DNA from: Peromyscus leucopus
Taxonomy: Eukaryota; Chordata; Mammalia; Rodentia; Cricetidae
NCBI RefSeq assembly: GCF_004664715.2
Contig: NC_051063.1
Location: 115,182,829-115,246,828 of the forward strand
Reading direction: 5' to 3'
DNA length: 64,000 nt
Shown: piece after piece, positions 45,896 to 58,213 of the stretch
Numbering within the stretch: position 1 is the first letter of the stretch
Layout of the letters: each line of letters opens with the position of its first letter
Translations under genes and position numbers: made by a program
The notes under the pieces: model-generated
Told to the model about the DNA's origin: nothing
The model's input: only the letters and a program-made list of their open reading frames with translations
The model's database searches: none

Positions 45896-45899
45896 ACCA

Positions 45900-47363
45900 A
45901 GCATTAAAGTATAGGATAGCTATTGTTTTATTCTTTACTTTCTCCTAACAATGAGTTTATTTAATTTAATCTCATATTAGTGGCTATTTATTAACTGCTC
46001 TTGTGATCATCCTTCCTCTTTTGAGGCAGGACCTGATTGTTTGGCTTCTTCATAGCCCCAGATCCCACCAGTGCCCAAAACTTAGTGTCTTCAATCATCT
46101 ATGGCAAAAATCACTAGGTTCATTAATATCAATCAGAAAGCAAGGGTAAGGAAGAAATTAAAGAGATGTGAAAATACTAAGAAAATCACTATTCTCTTGA
46201 CATTTCTTTTCTACCAGCCATTGTGGGTCTTTTTTTAGAAGGATCTCTCCTGTTTGCTTAGGTAGAAAGGAAAAACATACTTTTATTTATCATTTTTTTT
46301 GTTTTAAATTCAGCAGGGTGTTGGATTCCAAGCTGCCAGAATAAATTCCTGCAAGCACCAACAGCACTGTCTGCTTCGAGTGAATCACTGCCTTTAATCC
46401 TGACCTCAAGTTGGTTAATGCACCAAAACTTGTAGGGACATGCTTGACAGTCAAAGCAAAACAGCTTACTCTGTATAGAAGAATGGCCCCCAGAGACTCC
46501 CTTCGTAGTTCATGGTACTCACAGGCTGCAAAAGCAATGGTAATACTTGTCCTTCTGAGGACTTACAGCCATCTCCAAGAAGAGCCTCACTCACAAGGTC
46601 CCTCTGATGCTCCACAGACACACTCTTCCTTGTTACTGGCATGAGTTAAGGATTTAAAAAACTTAAGCACCCAACAGAGTTGAATAGAACTGATGTCAAA
46701 GGATGTATCATGAAGGTCTCTGGGTAGGCTGGAAGCAAATCTAGTGTTTTTTTGGCCAACACAGAACTTAGGGAGAGACCTAATAGTTCTGTCTGTCCCT
46801 TAAATGAAGCTGTGGCCATAGATGTACCAGGAAGCTCACAACAGTTTTAGGACTGCTTAATTCTGTGTTCCCTTCCAAGGCTCTGTTTCTACTTTAAAAC
46901 GTGTAATTCTGTATTAATTTTCTTAAGGAGCTCTTTCTCACTAAATTATCTAGCCACTGGGACCCAAAAAACCTGGATCTGTCTCAGCTCTAGGCGGATT
47001 ACTCTGCAAGATGTGGCCCAGTCTTCCCAGATGACTTGGGAGTTAATGATTTGACTTCATCCCCTCGTTTCCTTCTCCTTTACCCTTTTTTGGTGCCGAC
47101 ATGGATTTTAGGAGCTGTCCACCAGGGTCTCCAAGAAGAAAATGAAACCCAGGCGAGAGAAGTCTTTCCCACACTGAAGGGTCAACTAAGAGATACATTT
47201 CCTGCAATTTTCTTAGAAGACTTTCCCGAGCTCTCTCTGTCATCAACTAGTACCCCAAAGTCATCTCAGGCATGCTAGAAATGAACCACAGAGGTAGGGA
47301 AGGATTCTGCACATTCTTTTCACTAAGCCCAGACTTTTAACCCCAAATTCTTACAATTCATAC
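45900..47363. other. Unassigned intergenic sequence
   Basis: Open frames at 46411-46644, 47036-47278 and 47043-47246 (minus) are short and show no family features. No repeats recognised. Confidence 0.4.

Positions 47364-47400
<37 letters not shown>
47364..47400. repeat. Poly-T/poly-A junction (T13 A24)
   Basis: Thirteen Ts are followed directly by twenty-four As, a perfect self-complementary junction with no loop bases. Confidence 0.95.
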
Positions 47401-48555
47401 GCTCTTATGTATAGCTTGGAGAAAAAAATATATCTTACTTATTTCTGAACCAGTAGTACGTGACACTTTATAGGCATTTAATCAGTTTTAACCTTATAAA
47501 CGGACAAATCATCTATGAAATATGAGAAGTGAAACATTAGGAGAGGAAAAGAAATCAGTCATAAGTAAAGAAGAAAAAGGGAGAGAGAGATGCAAGGGCA
47601 TGTAAATATGACTTTGAGCGGTATGAATAAAAATCTAATGCAAGTATTAAGTAGCTCTGACCCCTGCTTCTTTTGAGTTATAAGACAGATTTCTCATGAA
47701 GAGGTGCTTGCAACCCTGAGGGAGGTCTCCATCTTATCTTGCAGTTTTCAAGGCCCCAGGGAGCTTCAGTGCTCAAAGGAAAATTGCCAAATAAGGAAAG
47801 GTCAATATTGACCTAAAGATATGTTTATTTTTCCTTCTGCCTGGAAATTGGACCAATCGAGTTTAATTCACGGGTGATCATAAAGCTTTGAGAATTATTT
47901 CAAATAAACAGCTTAGATAGGATGATAACTACTACCTTAATGCAAATACCAACAAAATAAAAGTAGCTTTATTTCTTTAATTCCTGTACTCCTGCAGCAC
48001 CAGGGACAGCGGATTAAAATACTCTTCATTTTCTATTTTATACTCACTGTCTCTAAATCAGCACATACATCTTGATCACATTTCTTAGTCTCTACAAAGA
48101 GATTTGAGTGACATGCTGAACTTGAAGCTTCTGTTTCATTACCAAAAATGTTCTAATGTGCCCTGAATTACTTCTAAAATCTCTTCTTGTTCTAACATTC
48201 TTTGATACAGCACTGGGCAATACATGTGGAACTGTGTATTGAGCTGTGAATCCAGCAGTGAATGGAGACCAGATTCTGGGTCTGTATGATGCTGAAAGTG
48301 GCTGGATGTTATGGCAAGCACCATGGAGCTTGAAAGGCCCTAACATAGCTGGGGATTGGTTCACAGCACAATGGGACAGTGATGAAGGTCAGGTCATGGA
48401 ACCAGAAGACAGGCAGGAGCTCGTGTCAACTGATGAGGTCCGTATACTCCATCCTGTACTCCTGTTCCCCAGACTTCATCATACTTTTGGTTGACTCTAT
48501 CATGTGGTTTTTAAGCATGGCATCACTGCAGCTGGGAGCACAGGTTTGTGTTTCA
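47401..48555. other. Unassigned intergenic sequence
   Basis: No repeat is recognised over about 1.1 kb. Open frames at 48092-48364 (minus) and 48246-48494 are small. The 47640-47960 part is AT-rich with several TAAT/ATTA words but no proven element. Confidence 0.35.
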
Positions 48556-48559
48556 GCTT

Positions 48560-48720
48560 TGTTACTGTTTAGCAATGAGAACTAGAAAAAAACTAACCGC
48601 CTTGTGCCTCTGTTTCTTCACGGACACAGTCATAGATCATAGAATCACTTTACTGACTCTATGTATTCTTCTATATCAAACTCTTACAGTACTACCTGGC
48701 ATCTGGAAAGAAAAAGCTAT
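48560..48720 (+). mobile_element. MIR fragment
   Basis: CTTTGTTACTGTTTAGCAATG, then CCGCCTTGTGCCTCTGTTTC, TTCACGGACACAGTCATAG and TACAGTACTACCTGGCATCTGG follows the MIR core in plus order. Confidence 0.6.
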
Positions 48721-48879
48721 TGGCTAGCTTTATGTCTGTGAACCACTGGAAATGACATATGACTCTTAAAGAGCTAGCACTATTCATGCAAATTAAGGAT
48801 GTGTAGAAGCTCATACCCTGCCATTTACTGCAAGGCTTCTGAACACAGCTTTTGCTGCCAATTGTCTATTTGTTTGGTT

Positions 48880-49145
48880 TGTTTTGTGTAGATGTGTTTG
48901 TGTGTGTGTCCACATGTGTGTGGAGGAGAGGTGTTGACATTAATCACTTCTCTGTTTTATGTTTGAGATAAGTTCACTCCTTGAACTTGGGATCACTGCA
49001 CTGGCTACAAGATTCTTCCTGTCTCTGTCCCCCAGTTCTACAGTTACAGATATGGCTATCTTTTATGTGGATATTGAGGATCTGAACTCATGTCCTCGTT
49101 CTTGTGTGGCAAGCACTTTGTTAACTGAGTCATGTCCTCAGACCC
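48880..49145 (-). mobile_element. B4 SINE
   Basis: GTGT-rich sequence, then GTGTGGAGGAGAGGTGTTGAC, AAGTTCACTCCTTGAACTTGG, TTCTACAGTTACAGATATGG and GAGGATCTGAACTCATGTCC, then CTGAGTCATGTCCTCAGACCC, in the reversed B4 order. Confidence 0.75.
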
Positions 49146-49273
49146 AGTAACTTACATGTTAAAAGATAACAGGATGTGATTAGAAAATGAACCTAAATGA
49201 ACCTCATCAGCTTTATGAGTGACTAGTCATGGTCAAAAATGCTTGAGCATTACCCTAAGAAATAGTGTATGTG

Positions 49274-49430
49274 AAATCCAGGCATGATAGCTCACAGCTA
49301 TGGTCCCAGCATGAAGAAGGCTGAGACAGAAGAATTTCCCTATATTACAGGTCAGCCTGGGCTATAGCATGAGGCCTTGTCTCATTCCTCCCCAAAATAA
49401 AACAAAACAAAAACAAAAACAAAAAAAAAT
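49274..49430 (+). mobile_element. Old B1-type SINE
   Basis: CCAGGCATGATAGCTCACAG, CTATGGTCCCAGCATGAAGA, GGTCAGCCTGGGCTATAGC and GAGGCCTTGTCTCATTCC are followed by an AAAACAAAACA tail. It is diverged from B1 consensus throughout. Confidence 0.8.
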
Positions 49431-50149
49431 AGATAAAGAAATAATGTATGAGTAATCACATTATTATGGTGTAATTTATATTGGACACAAGAAAATGTAT
49501 GTTTAAATTTTAAATTATTCAACTCTTAACTTCCTAAAATAAGATATTCATGGAGAAAAATCCTTGTAAGCAATGAAGAGACACGGAAATCTTTCAGGAC
49601 TGATATGCACAGACATATTTTTAAAATTCATGGTAACATCAACTCCCTTATTAAGAGGTACTTGCTAATCCAAAGGATGGATAATTCAGCTTTTGACTGC
49701 AATATTTTGAGTGAAACAACTTGCATTCTTTAGAGTTGAGGCCACCACAGGAAATTTAGACAGGTCATTATTTTGATCCGGAATACTCGTTAATCACTCT
49801 TCTCTAAACTTGTACTTTACTTCAGACTTCAATGGAGCAATGATTCCTAGGGAAGCCATTATGATGTAGCTGGAGAGATTATCCTACTGTTAACACATCA
49901 TGATGTAGATGTATGTGCATTCAAAATTTACTGTACTTGCCATTATACATTTATTTTTGTGACCACTTGGTTAATATTTATCACACTAAACTGTAAGAAA
50001 TATGAGTAAAGGGAAATGTCTAATTTTACCATTGCCATCAATATTTTATGCACAGCTCACCATATAACAGGCTCTGGAAATGTTATTTGAATACATGAGT
50101 AAATAACTGAAACTTTTTAAGTTACTAATATTTTCTCATTGTATATGTA

Positions 50150-50340
50150 GGGTGTTTTGCTTGTATCTATGTCTGTGTACCACGTGTATGCTTGGTACTG
50201 ACAGAGACCAGAGATGGTGTTGGAGGCCCTGAAATTGGAGTTATAGATGGTTTTGAGCCACTATGCTGGAAATTGAATCTGGTTCCTCTGAAAGAGCAGC
50301 CAACACTCTTAACCACTGAACCATCTCTCCAGCTTGAAAC
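50150..50340 (-). mobile_element. B3/B2 SINE
   Basis: GTACTGACAGAGACCAGAGATG, GAAATTGGAGTTATAGATGG, GAGCCACTATGCTGGAAATTG and CCTCTGAAAGAGCAGCCAAC are followed by CTGAACCATCTCTCCAGC. A reversed B3. Confidence 0.85.
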
Positions 50341-50849
50341 ATTTTTAAAGCACTCTATTTTAAAGCCACTCTGCATTGTGGCTATAACTAGGTAGAAGAG
50401 AAGGTAAGTCATTTAAAATGGGGCATTATATTTTGTGTTTATAATTTTTCTCTTAGCAACACCGACTTGATATATCTATGTACTAACATTTCCTGGCTTT
50501 GGGGTCCAGAGCTATCGCTAATCTATAGGATTCTGGTGAAATTAAATAGCACATCAGATGATAAAAAGGCAGTAGGCAAACTCGATGGCAGTAACAAATG
50601 TTGAACCACTTACTGCTGTGAGTTCAGCGGATATAGAACGTCATAGAAAGCCTTCTTCCCTCAAATAATACGGGATTTTTTTTTGAGCTTTTGAAGCACA
50701 TATGTCCTGATTACAGAAGTTGTCACAACACACTCACGTCCATGTACACAACAGTTGCAATGATTAGACACTGTGGTTTTTAAAATGTGGGGTTTGCAGT
50801 GCTCTGGGTGTATCTTGGTGTGTCTGGAAGCATCGTGACAGTGACGGAG

Positions 50850-51000
50850 TGTGTTGGGTTTGGACTCTAACCCTTGGCAGTATAATTCCAACCCTACTAT
50901 TGACCGCCTTGATAACCTTAGCCAAACCATTTGTTCTCCTCCAGTTTCCATGCTGGAAGTAGAGGTGATCCTATCCTCCTATAATGTTGTTGCAAAAATT
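50850..51000 (+). mobile_element. MIR SINE
   Basis: TTTGGACTCTAACCCTTGGC, then AATTCCAACCCTACTATTGAC, TAACCTTAGCCAAACCATTTG and TCCTCCAGTTTCCATGC, then TAATGTTGTTGCAAAAATTC, in MIR plus order. Confidence 0.7.
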
Positions 51001-52800
51001 CATGACAGTGGTAAATTCCTACCTTAAAACAAGAATAAAGGCTTGATTGACATCAATAGCCTGAAAAAGCAAAGTCCTCAACTCAAGAGCAAATTAAACC
51101 CAAAGCGGACACAAGGAAAGGAGTAATAAAGAGCAGCATAGAAAGATTGAGTTCAGAATATAAACTTAGTAGAGAAAAGTCAGTAAAACGAAAACAGCTT
51201 CTCTGAAATGCTCACTAAAACTGAGAAGCTGTTACTAAGAAAAGAAGAGGAGAAGGAGGAGGTGATGGAGGAGGAGGAAGAGGAGGAGGGGAAGAAGAGG
51301 AGGAGGAGAAGGAGGAAGGGAGGGCAGGTGAGAGAGACCGTAAATTAAAACAATCAGGAATGAAAGACAGGATAACTTCAGAATACATCTAACAAATCAA
51401 TACAAATAAGGAGATTATTAATGACCAAAGATGTCCCTCAAAGAAAAACCCTCAGTTAGGTAGATTCCCTGGTGCCAAAGAATCTCTGAGGGAGAATTTA
51501 CATAAAATCTTCACAAGTTTTTCAAAAAGTAGAGAATATTTCCCAACAGATTTTTGAGACTGGCATACCTTTTTTAGAAAAGCCAGGAAAAGATAACATG
51601 AAAAAAAAAACTTACCAATTATATATCTTATACCTAGAAATGGTAGAATCTTCACCAAAATACTAGCTAACTAAGTCGGGTAACATGTAAGGAGAACCAT
51701 ACACCATGTGGTACAGGATTGATAACCAGAGTAAATACAGAACGGCAATCCAAGTGTAAATGGGCAAAAATTGCATTAACATTGCTTTAGAGAAGGGCTC
51801 CACATCATTTCCACCCACATTCTGCACCTGCCTGGGCCCCATCCTAGAGGACTGAGACAGGGCCTAGTGCAGCACGAGAAGCAATTAGTAAGGTCAGCCT
51901 CAGGGTAACTACCAGCCCTATCACATGGCCTTCTTCAAAGCAGCAAACCTGCACTCTGAGGCCTGAAGGATCTGCTCAGCCTCAGGGTCACTGCAGTTTG
52001 ATTAGGCTCATCTTTGACTTCTAAATCGCCACACTGTTATTCTGTCCTAGAAGAGCAGAAATCCTCTCATCCTCAGCACTTAGTATCCTTGTGGTATTTC
52101 TTCCTTTTATCCCATATAGAATGTGCAAACTTAGATTTTAAAAAGTGTGTGTGTGTGTTTTATGTCATTTTTACGTAAGGCATTTCCTCTCTTGGCCTCT
52201 GTGAGGCTAATGAAGGACATTATTTTTCTCCCTAAATACTCTGCATGCTTTGTGCGCCACAGTGAAAAGAACCAGCTCCCTCCATGTCTGATGCAAGTGC
52301 ATGCACATTGCATGTCCTGTCATTAATTAGGCTTCTTGATTCACGGTAGCCATGTGGTGATAGTATTTCCCCTTTACGTTCAGCAGAGAAGCCTGGGTGG
52401 TTGGGGGAAGGAAAGGAACACCAAGCAGTTTGGCCACACTAGGATTAGTGAACTAGGTGACATGACAGGACAAAGGATTGACCCACGTTCCCAAATGGTC
52501 AAGTGTTCAGAATGCTATTGTATTTGTAGGATGAGGGATCCCAACCACATTTAACCCCTATTCTCCCCTAGCAAGAAATCTGTTTTCCTGAGGTCAATGA
52601 AAGAATGATCATTGGAGTTGCAAACCTGTTTGCAACTTGCAAGTATCTTTCTGATTCCTGGTGACAACATGGCAGGACACAGCTTTTTGCACGCATTGAA
52701 TGCATTCAAGGCACTTTCCTAGGCAGAGTGTTTCTTTCTGTTGCTCCTGAGGAATGTGAGGTTGAGACATGTAGCTTGCTCATAGTCCAAGGTGGTGAGG
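51000..52800. other. Unassigned intergenic sequence around a purine tract
   Basis: Apart from the 51241-51329 purine repeat and a short (GT)6 at about 52146-52158, nothing is recognised. Open frames at 51452-51658 (minus), 52131-52313 (minus) and 52336-52554 have no family features. Confidence 0.4.
51241..51329. repeat. Purine (GAG/GGA)n tract
   Basis: About 90 bp of almost pure purines on + (GAGGAGGAGG units). It can form triplex DNA and is a common rodent microsatellite. Confidence 0.92.
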
Positions 52801-52807
52801 TTGGGAC

Positions 52808-52968
52808 ATATGTGTGCATGCATGTGTATATGTGTGAATGTGTGTACATATGTGTGTGCATGAATATGTGTGTGTGCATGTATGTGTGCATACATATGTA
52901 TATGTGTATGTGTGTGCATATATGTGTATGTGTGTCTGTGTATGAGTGTGTGGGTAAGTGTGTGCATG
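52808..52968. repeat. Degenerate (TGTG/CATG)n microsatellite
   Basis: TGTGTGCATGCATG-type repeats over about 160 bp. They produce low-complexity Cys/Val/Tyr and His/Thr open frames on both strands that should not be called genes. Confidence 0.92.
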
Positions 52969-53220
52969 CATTCAGGTGAGAGGACAATCCCTTGGGTGTT
53001 GCTGTTTAGATGTCATCCACTGTTTTCTCTTATTAGCCTGGAGCTCTCCACATAGGCTAGGCTGGCTTGCCAGTGAGTCCCAGAGATCCATATGTCTTAC
53101 CTTTCTAGAGCTAGGATTATGAGCTGTGCCTCAATGCTTGGCTTTTTATATGTGGGCTCTAGGGCTCAAACTCAGATCCTCATACTTTCTTGACAAGCAG
53201 TGAGGTATCACCCCAGCCCT
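52969..53220 (-). mobile_element. B4 SINE
   Basis: GGTGAGAGGACAATCCCTTGG, AGCCTGGAGCTCTCCACATAG, CTGGCTTGCCAGTGAGTCCC and GCTAGGATTATGAGCTGTGC, then CTCAAACTCAGATCCTCATAC and TCACCCCAGCCC. A full reversed B4, with the microsatellite above at its end. Confidence 0.82.
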
Positions 53221-53269
53221 GGTACACGTGTCTTAACTCTAGTTCTCTTAAATCAATATTAAGTTACAG

Positions 53270-53490
53270 GGGACATTTAAGTATTCATATGCATCATGCA
53301 AAGTGGTAGATACTGTGTATACTATACCTCATTTAAACATCAGTCTTGTGAATAGATGTTTCCCCCTTTCCCAGATGGAGTTAAGGCTCAGAGAAGTCAG
53401 GATGCTTAAGTCCTAGCTCCTGCATACAGGAGAGCTGAATGCTGAACTCAGTTCTGTCTGGGACCAGCACTCCACCTTCCCTGCACCGCT
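53270..53490 (-). mobile_element. MIR SINE
   Basis: TAGATACTGTGTATACTATACC, TCATTTAAACATCAGTCTTG and TTTCCCAGATGGAGTTAAGG are followed by CTCAGAGAAGTCAGGATGC, GCTGAATGCTGAACTCAG and GACCAGCACTCCACC, the reversed MIR in full order. Confidence 0.8.
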
Positions 53491-53494
53491 ACTG

Positions 53495-54889
53495 TTCTTT
53501 GTCCAGTGCTGGTTGGCTATACCTAGGAGACTCTCCCTCTCCTTGAGGTCCCAGATGATGCAATTATTGACACCTGTTACAAGAGCGTCTCTCTAAAGCA
53601 CCCCACTGTGTGGAGCACATCACCCTGGGTACCCTTCAGGGCACAGCCCTCGTGGCAAGTTGATGCCCCAGTCATTGCCCATTAGCAATGCATGGGTCCC
53701 TGACCTCTGTCTGCTTCTATTTGGTTCGAAGTCACTGGATGGCTACCCTTGCTTTCTCCTTTCCTAACCAGAAGGAATCTGCCCACCATCTTCTCTTCAA
53801 TCTCCCTTCTGGCTTTAATTAAGTCCTTGGTTAAACTCTCCTCAGCCAATCCCAGTAATATGGTTTCTAAGGCCCAGTGAAACATTAAATAATGTTTCCT
53901 CCAGAAAAAAAAATGATTAAGAATTCCAAAATGACAACTGCAAAACATTACATTGAGTGTGGGGTCTCTCCTGATTGTGTGACCTGTGTAACAACACAGG
54001 TCACATACCCCTGGAACCAGGCTGGTGTCTGGCATCATTTGGGCTGAAATTTTGGAATGGCCGTATTGTTACTGCTGATTTTTTTCTGTTTCATGCAGCA
54101 CCTCCCTGCTCTGCTCTGAGCAGGCTAGCCTTGCCCCCAGCGCTGCTAGGACTGGGGCTCTGTCTGTTGACTCCGGCTCCGTTTGCAGTCCTTTCTCTAA
54201 TGGCCCTGGCTGCAGCACACTGCTTCCCTCTCCCCTCCCCCATCACTGCTTGCGCTCTGACTCTCAGACATCTCACCCACTCAGTTCTCCAGTCAGAGAC
54301 CTTGAAATGCACACGACTGAGTGTGTTTGGCAAAGCATTTGTTTATAACAATTTCTGGCATCCGCCGTGATTTTTGCTTTTTATTAAATATATATCTGCA
54401 TTCTTTAGTTGACTTTTCAACTTGTCTTGGGCTTCTTGAGGGAAATTTCAGGATTTGTCTTGCCAAGTAATACCAGAAAACTTCATATTGATGTTATAAA
54501 AGCCAGCAGCGTCATCATAATCCACTTCCTTTCCCGGAGCAGTTTTACGAAGCACACATCACAACACTGCTCAGTGCAGTGAGCCACACCCTCCTCTCCC
54601 CTCCCTCAGTGTAATTGGTAACAGCAGAGCGAAGTATGCAAGTCACTTCCAAGTGGAAAAGAGTGACTCCAAAGCATTCCATTCTGAAATCCTGGAGCAC
54701 GGACATGGGTTCACAGTGCTGATAACAGGGAAGAAATTCAGAAGACATCAAGAGGAGCGGAGAAATTGTCCCAAGGGGAAAGACAGCAGAGAGAAGTTCA
54801 AAGGGCCATAGGTCAAAACAGGTTACAGATTCTTGACATTTGGAGTCTCCTAAAACAATACTAGTTAGTAACAGTAATAATTGGTTAGG
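53495..54889. other. Unique intergenic sequence with an inverted repeat
   Basis: No repeats recognised apart from the inverted repeat at 53978-54005. Open frames at 53682-54038 (minus) and 53975-54370 are the longest here, but are AT/CT-biased and without motifs. Confidence 0.4.
53978..54005. repeat. Perfect 12-bp inverted repeat with AGGTCA half-sites
   Basis: TGTGACCTGTGT and ACACAGGTCACA are exact reverse complements separated by AACA. Each arm contains a TGACCT/AGGTCA nuclear-receptor half-site, in everted arrangement with 12 bp between the hexamers. Confidence 0.9.
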
Positions 54890-55035
54890 CCTTTGTCATC
54901 AATTCACTAGCTATGTGTTTACCACATTGTCTTAACAATCTCATGAAAGTGGATATTACTGTCCTCATTTTACAGACAAGGAACATAATGCTCAGAAGTG
55001 TGAAAAACCCAAGCCCAATCCTAAGTCTTATAAGT
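54890..55035 (-). mobile_element. MIR fragment
   Basis: ACCACATTGTCTTAACAATCTC, then GTGGATATTACTGTCCTCATTT, TACAGACAAGGAACATAATGC and CAGAAGTGTGAAAAACCC is a reversed MIR core. Confidence 0.75.
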
Positions 55036-56039
55036 AAAAGCTCACATCTGTGTCTCCTCCCTTCAGAGGGCCTGTGGATCCCCTGTACCTGTGGTCACAG
55101 AGGATTGGATAAGTCCTGGACACCTGTCACAGAGAGGCTCGCTCATTGGGTGGATACCAGACTAATTTACGTGGAAAGGCTCTAAAAGGTGACTTGAGCC
55201 GATTTGGGTTCTCTCCCATAGCTTATCTATCTGGAAACGTTGTGATCCATTAGCCTCAGAAGCCAAGCTAAAGGGTGAGGCAGACTCCATACAGGAGTGA
55301 CCACTGAGGGAGTCATGTGTCAATGAAAATACGGAAGAATAAAGGTAGTGATACAGGAAGCTAGAATATAGAGAGATCAAGAGAAAGTGAGTGAGGAATT
55401 AGAGACACACTGAGAACCATGACAGATGAAGACAGAGGGTGGGGTCAGTGACAGAGACACAGAGTTCAAGAGAACGGTGCGTAGAGCCAGCCACTGTAGC
55501 TCCTACCAGGGTCCTGGATATACTGTGGCACACACCCTTGCGTGATATCTCTGTTACCTCACAATAAGCCTTTCCACTCAGAAGTGACTGGGCCTCATGT
55601 AATCCCTTAAATTTTAACCATCAAATGCCAAATTCAACTTGCCTCCTGATCATGTGACACTCCTCCATTTATAACAATGTCAGCATCTACTGTGGGTTGT
55701 GAAGATAACCGACAAGCCACCATACGCATTCTAAGACCTGAATTTCAATGACATTTGGTTTGACTGAAGTTTAGAGAAGAGGACCTTGGACACCTTTTCA
55801 AACTTGAGCTTTGTTGTCATATCTGTTCTGACTGCACATGTCAAAAACAAAACAAAACAAAACCTCCCAAGGGTGCATACTGCATGTGTGGAAGGAACTA
55901 GAGAACAGAAGGGCTATGGCAGCAAAAATTGCCTTCTAAATGTTTATATTTATCCCCACAGACCTGGGCTTCTCTCCATCTTGGCCAAAGAAGCTCTTTT
56001 CTGAAGTAGACAGCAATCAATGTAGAGACTCATAACTGG
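55036..56039. other. Unassigned intergenic sequence
   Basis: No gene or repeat identified, apart from a short CAAAACAAAACAAAAC run at about 55845-55862. Confidence 0.4.
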
Positions 56040-56580
56040 TCAGTGTGCTGAACAGAGACTGAGCACCATGCCGAAGCTCAGAGAACATCACAGAAGGGAA
56101 GGTGGAAATACTGTAAGCGGAATGATGGGGACAAGTGCTGTGAAATGTTGTCTGGACAGGCCAGGTCTAATTGCACTCATAAACTCATACCAGCTGTGCC
56201 TCCCTGCACAAGACCTGTACAAGATCAAGCCAGCCAAAATTCCCATAGAGATACAGGAGAAGATCTCCAGTCTCACCCTTTACTGAGGGTGTTGGCAATT
56301 GATAGCTACCTAGAACGGGGGAGTCATTCTTCTTGGAGGATATGACCACTGGTAGGTAGCCAGTACTCCAGTGGGTGCCCCTGACTCATGCACATATGGA
56401 CAGCACTAATTGAACTCAGTGCATTGGTTTTTAAAAACATGAAGTCATGTTCAAGAGATGTTGGAAGGGGTATGGGGGAAGTTGGAGGGGAGGAATAAGG
56501 AATAGGGGGTGTATATGTTCATATGCCACCTAGACATATATGAAAGTCTGAAAGGATAAAAGACAAATAAAAAATAAGGA
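56040..56580 (+). mobile_element. Rodent L1 3' end (Lx-like)
   Basis: CCTCCCTGCACAAGACCTG, AAGATCAAGCCAGCCAAAAT, GGCAATTGATAGCTACC and CCAGTGGGTGCCCCTGACTC are followed by CATATGGACAGCACTAATTG, AACTCAGTGCATTGG and a G-rich stretch before an A-rich tail at about 56560-56580. A 5'-truncated insertion. Confidence 0.85.
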
Positions 56581-56668
56581 AATGATGGCAAGAAACTAAC
56601 TGAAGGTTTAAAAAGACAGGCAGGGATCTCACATCTGAGAGAAGATGTTGTGGAATATTCCTTTATGT

Positions 56669-56706
56669 TTTGTGTGTTGTGTGTGTGGTGTGGTGTGGTG
56701 TGGTGT

Positions 56707-56752
<46 letters not shown>
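56669..56752. repeat. (GGTGT)n then (GT)n microsatellite
   Basis: Several TGGTG pentamers (about 56687-56710) run into a pure GT tract to 56752. Likely to vary in length. Confidence 0.95.
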
Positions 56753-56754
<2 letters not shown>

Positions 56755-58210
56755 CTGGTGGCCCAAAGAGAAATCTGTTTACAAGAAGACTTGTCCCACA
56801 GTCCCAAGAACTTGCGAGTAATGGTGGGAACAGCAGAGGAGCAAGGGTGTGGCCTCTGCTGAATTAGCAGATTCTAATGCATGTATCACAGCAGGCTGGG
56901 CTGGTAGGCTTTATTTAGGTAAAACTCCCATTGAGCTCTGGCTTCCAGCGCTCCGTATTATTCAGAGCTTCAGAATGTTGGCCTGAAGTCCCATGAGTCA
57001 TGCTGATGAAATTCCAAGAGTCGAGGACATTCTTAAAATTAGCTTCGAGACAACAACTGGCTCTGCCTCTGCCCTGGCGGCACCTTTTTGAGGTTATTTC
57101 AGTTTGACTCCCCTTCAAGGAGACCTAGAATGGCCGTTCGGCTTGTCCTCTGGCCAGCGGACCCCCAGACTCTGCCCAATCCCGAGCCTCTCTGAACTTG
57201 CAGGGAAGCAATAAAAGACAGGGACACTCACCCTCAGGCCTGCCTCTTCTACAGTTCTCCTTGTGATTCCAAGAGAAAATGGACCGCTCTCAGCAGCCCT
57301 GAGGCTAGGGGCGCACTGGGCTGGGTTGACCACTAGACAAAGGTTGAGTGTGACCAACTTAGTTCTCTCACGGCACAGGCCCACTCTGTGCCTTTTGACC
57401 AAGTCTCCTCTGGGGCAGGAAATCAAAGCTGACATGGACTTTGCAGTCAGAACATTTCCATCAGGATGAGATTTTTATGTAGATGAACAATTTCCCCACT
57501 GTTCTCTGTATAACAGAGGGGACTGTTAAAATCTGCAACTACAGTTCGGTACCCATTTTTTTTTTATTTGCTCTGATGGAGAACTTGTCTTCAGTGTCTC
57601 CATTCCTTCTCCATAGCCACATGCTGTGCCTTGGGTATGTATAACTGGGATTCTCTGGAACAAATCTGAATGCGTTACCCAGGACCCAGGTAGCTTACCT
57701 GAAGCTTTGAGTAAGACTGTGAGTGCCCAGGCGGTAAGATACAAGATGCCCCAAAGGACTGAAATACCGCTGTGCCTTCCCATCAATATGGCTATGTTCA
57801 CTGTCATTCTGTGAACACAATTCTATGACATGCAAGCCAAATGCCTCACCATGCTGGGTACAGAAAATATTAATATGATTATTAGGTACTAACACTGAGA
57901 ATTTAGATTTTTATATGAGAATACTTTTAAACTATATGTGCTATTAGAATCAAACGCAAAGTATGAGTTATAGAAAGAAGGCGTGGAAATGCAGGGGTGT
58001 GGCCAAGCTCCGGGGTAAAGGTGAAAGTATTCATTAGTAATCAGGAAAACAAAGCAAAATCTATCCTGGCTTCGGGAAATGGTGTGCTGAAAAGTGTAAC
58101 TTACATAATGGCAGAAATGCAATCTATTACTGACTCTTCTTTCCTGCTCCCACTCTCTCATTTGCTATTTCAGACCCGTTGTGATTATATCCATGGGTGA
58201 CCAGAGGGTA
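56753..58210. other. Unassigned intergenic sequence
   Basis: No repeat or RNA recognised. Open frames at 57115-57435 (minus), 57526-57807 (minus) and 57889-58161 (minus) are unremarkable. Confidence 0.4.
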
Positions 58211-58213
58211 AGG

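Noticed and set aside
52706..52987. His/Thr-rich and Cys/Val-rich open frames on both strands
   Set aside because: Translation of a TGTG/CATG microsatellite.
53682..54370. 118-aa minus and 131-aa plus open frames
   Set aside because: They partly overlap, have no motifs and share the inverted repeat. No splice or start context distinguishes them.
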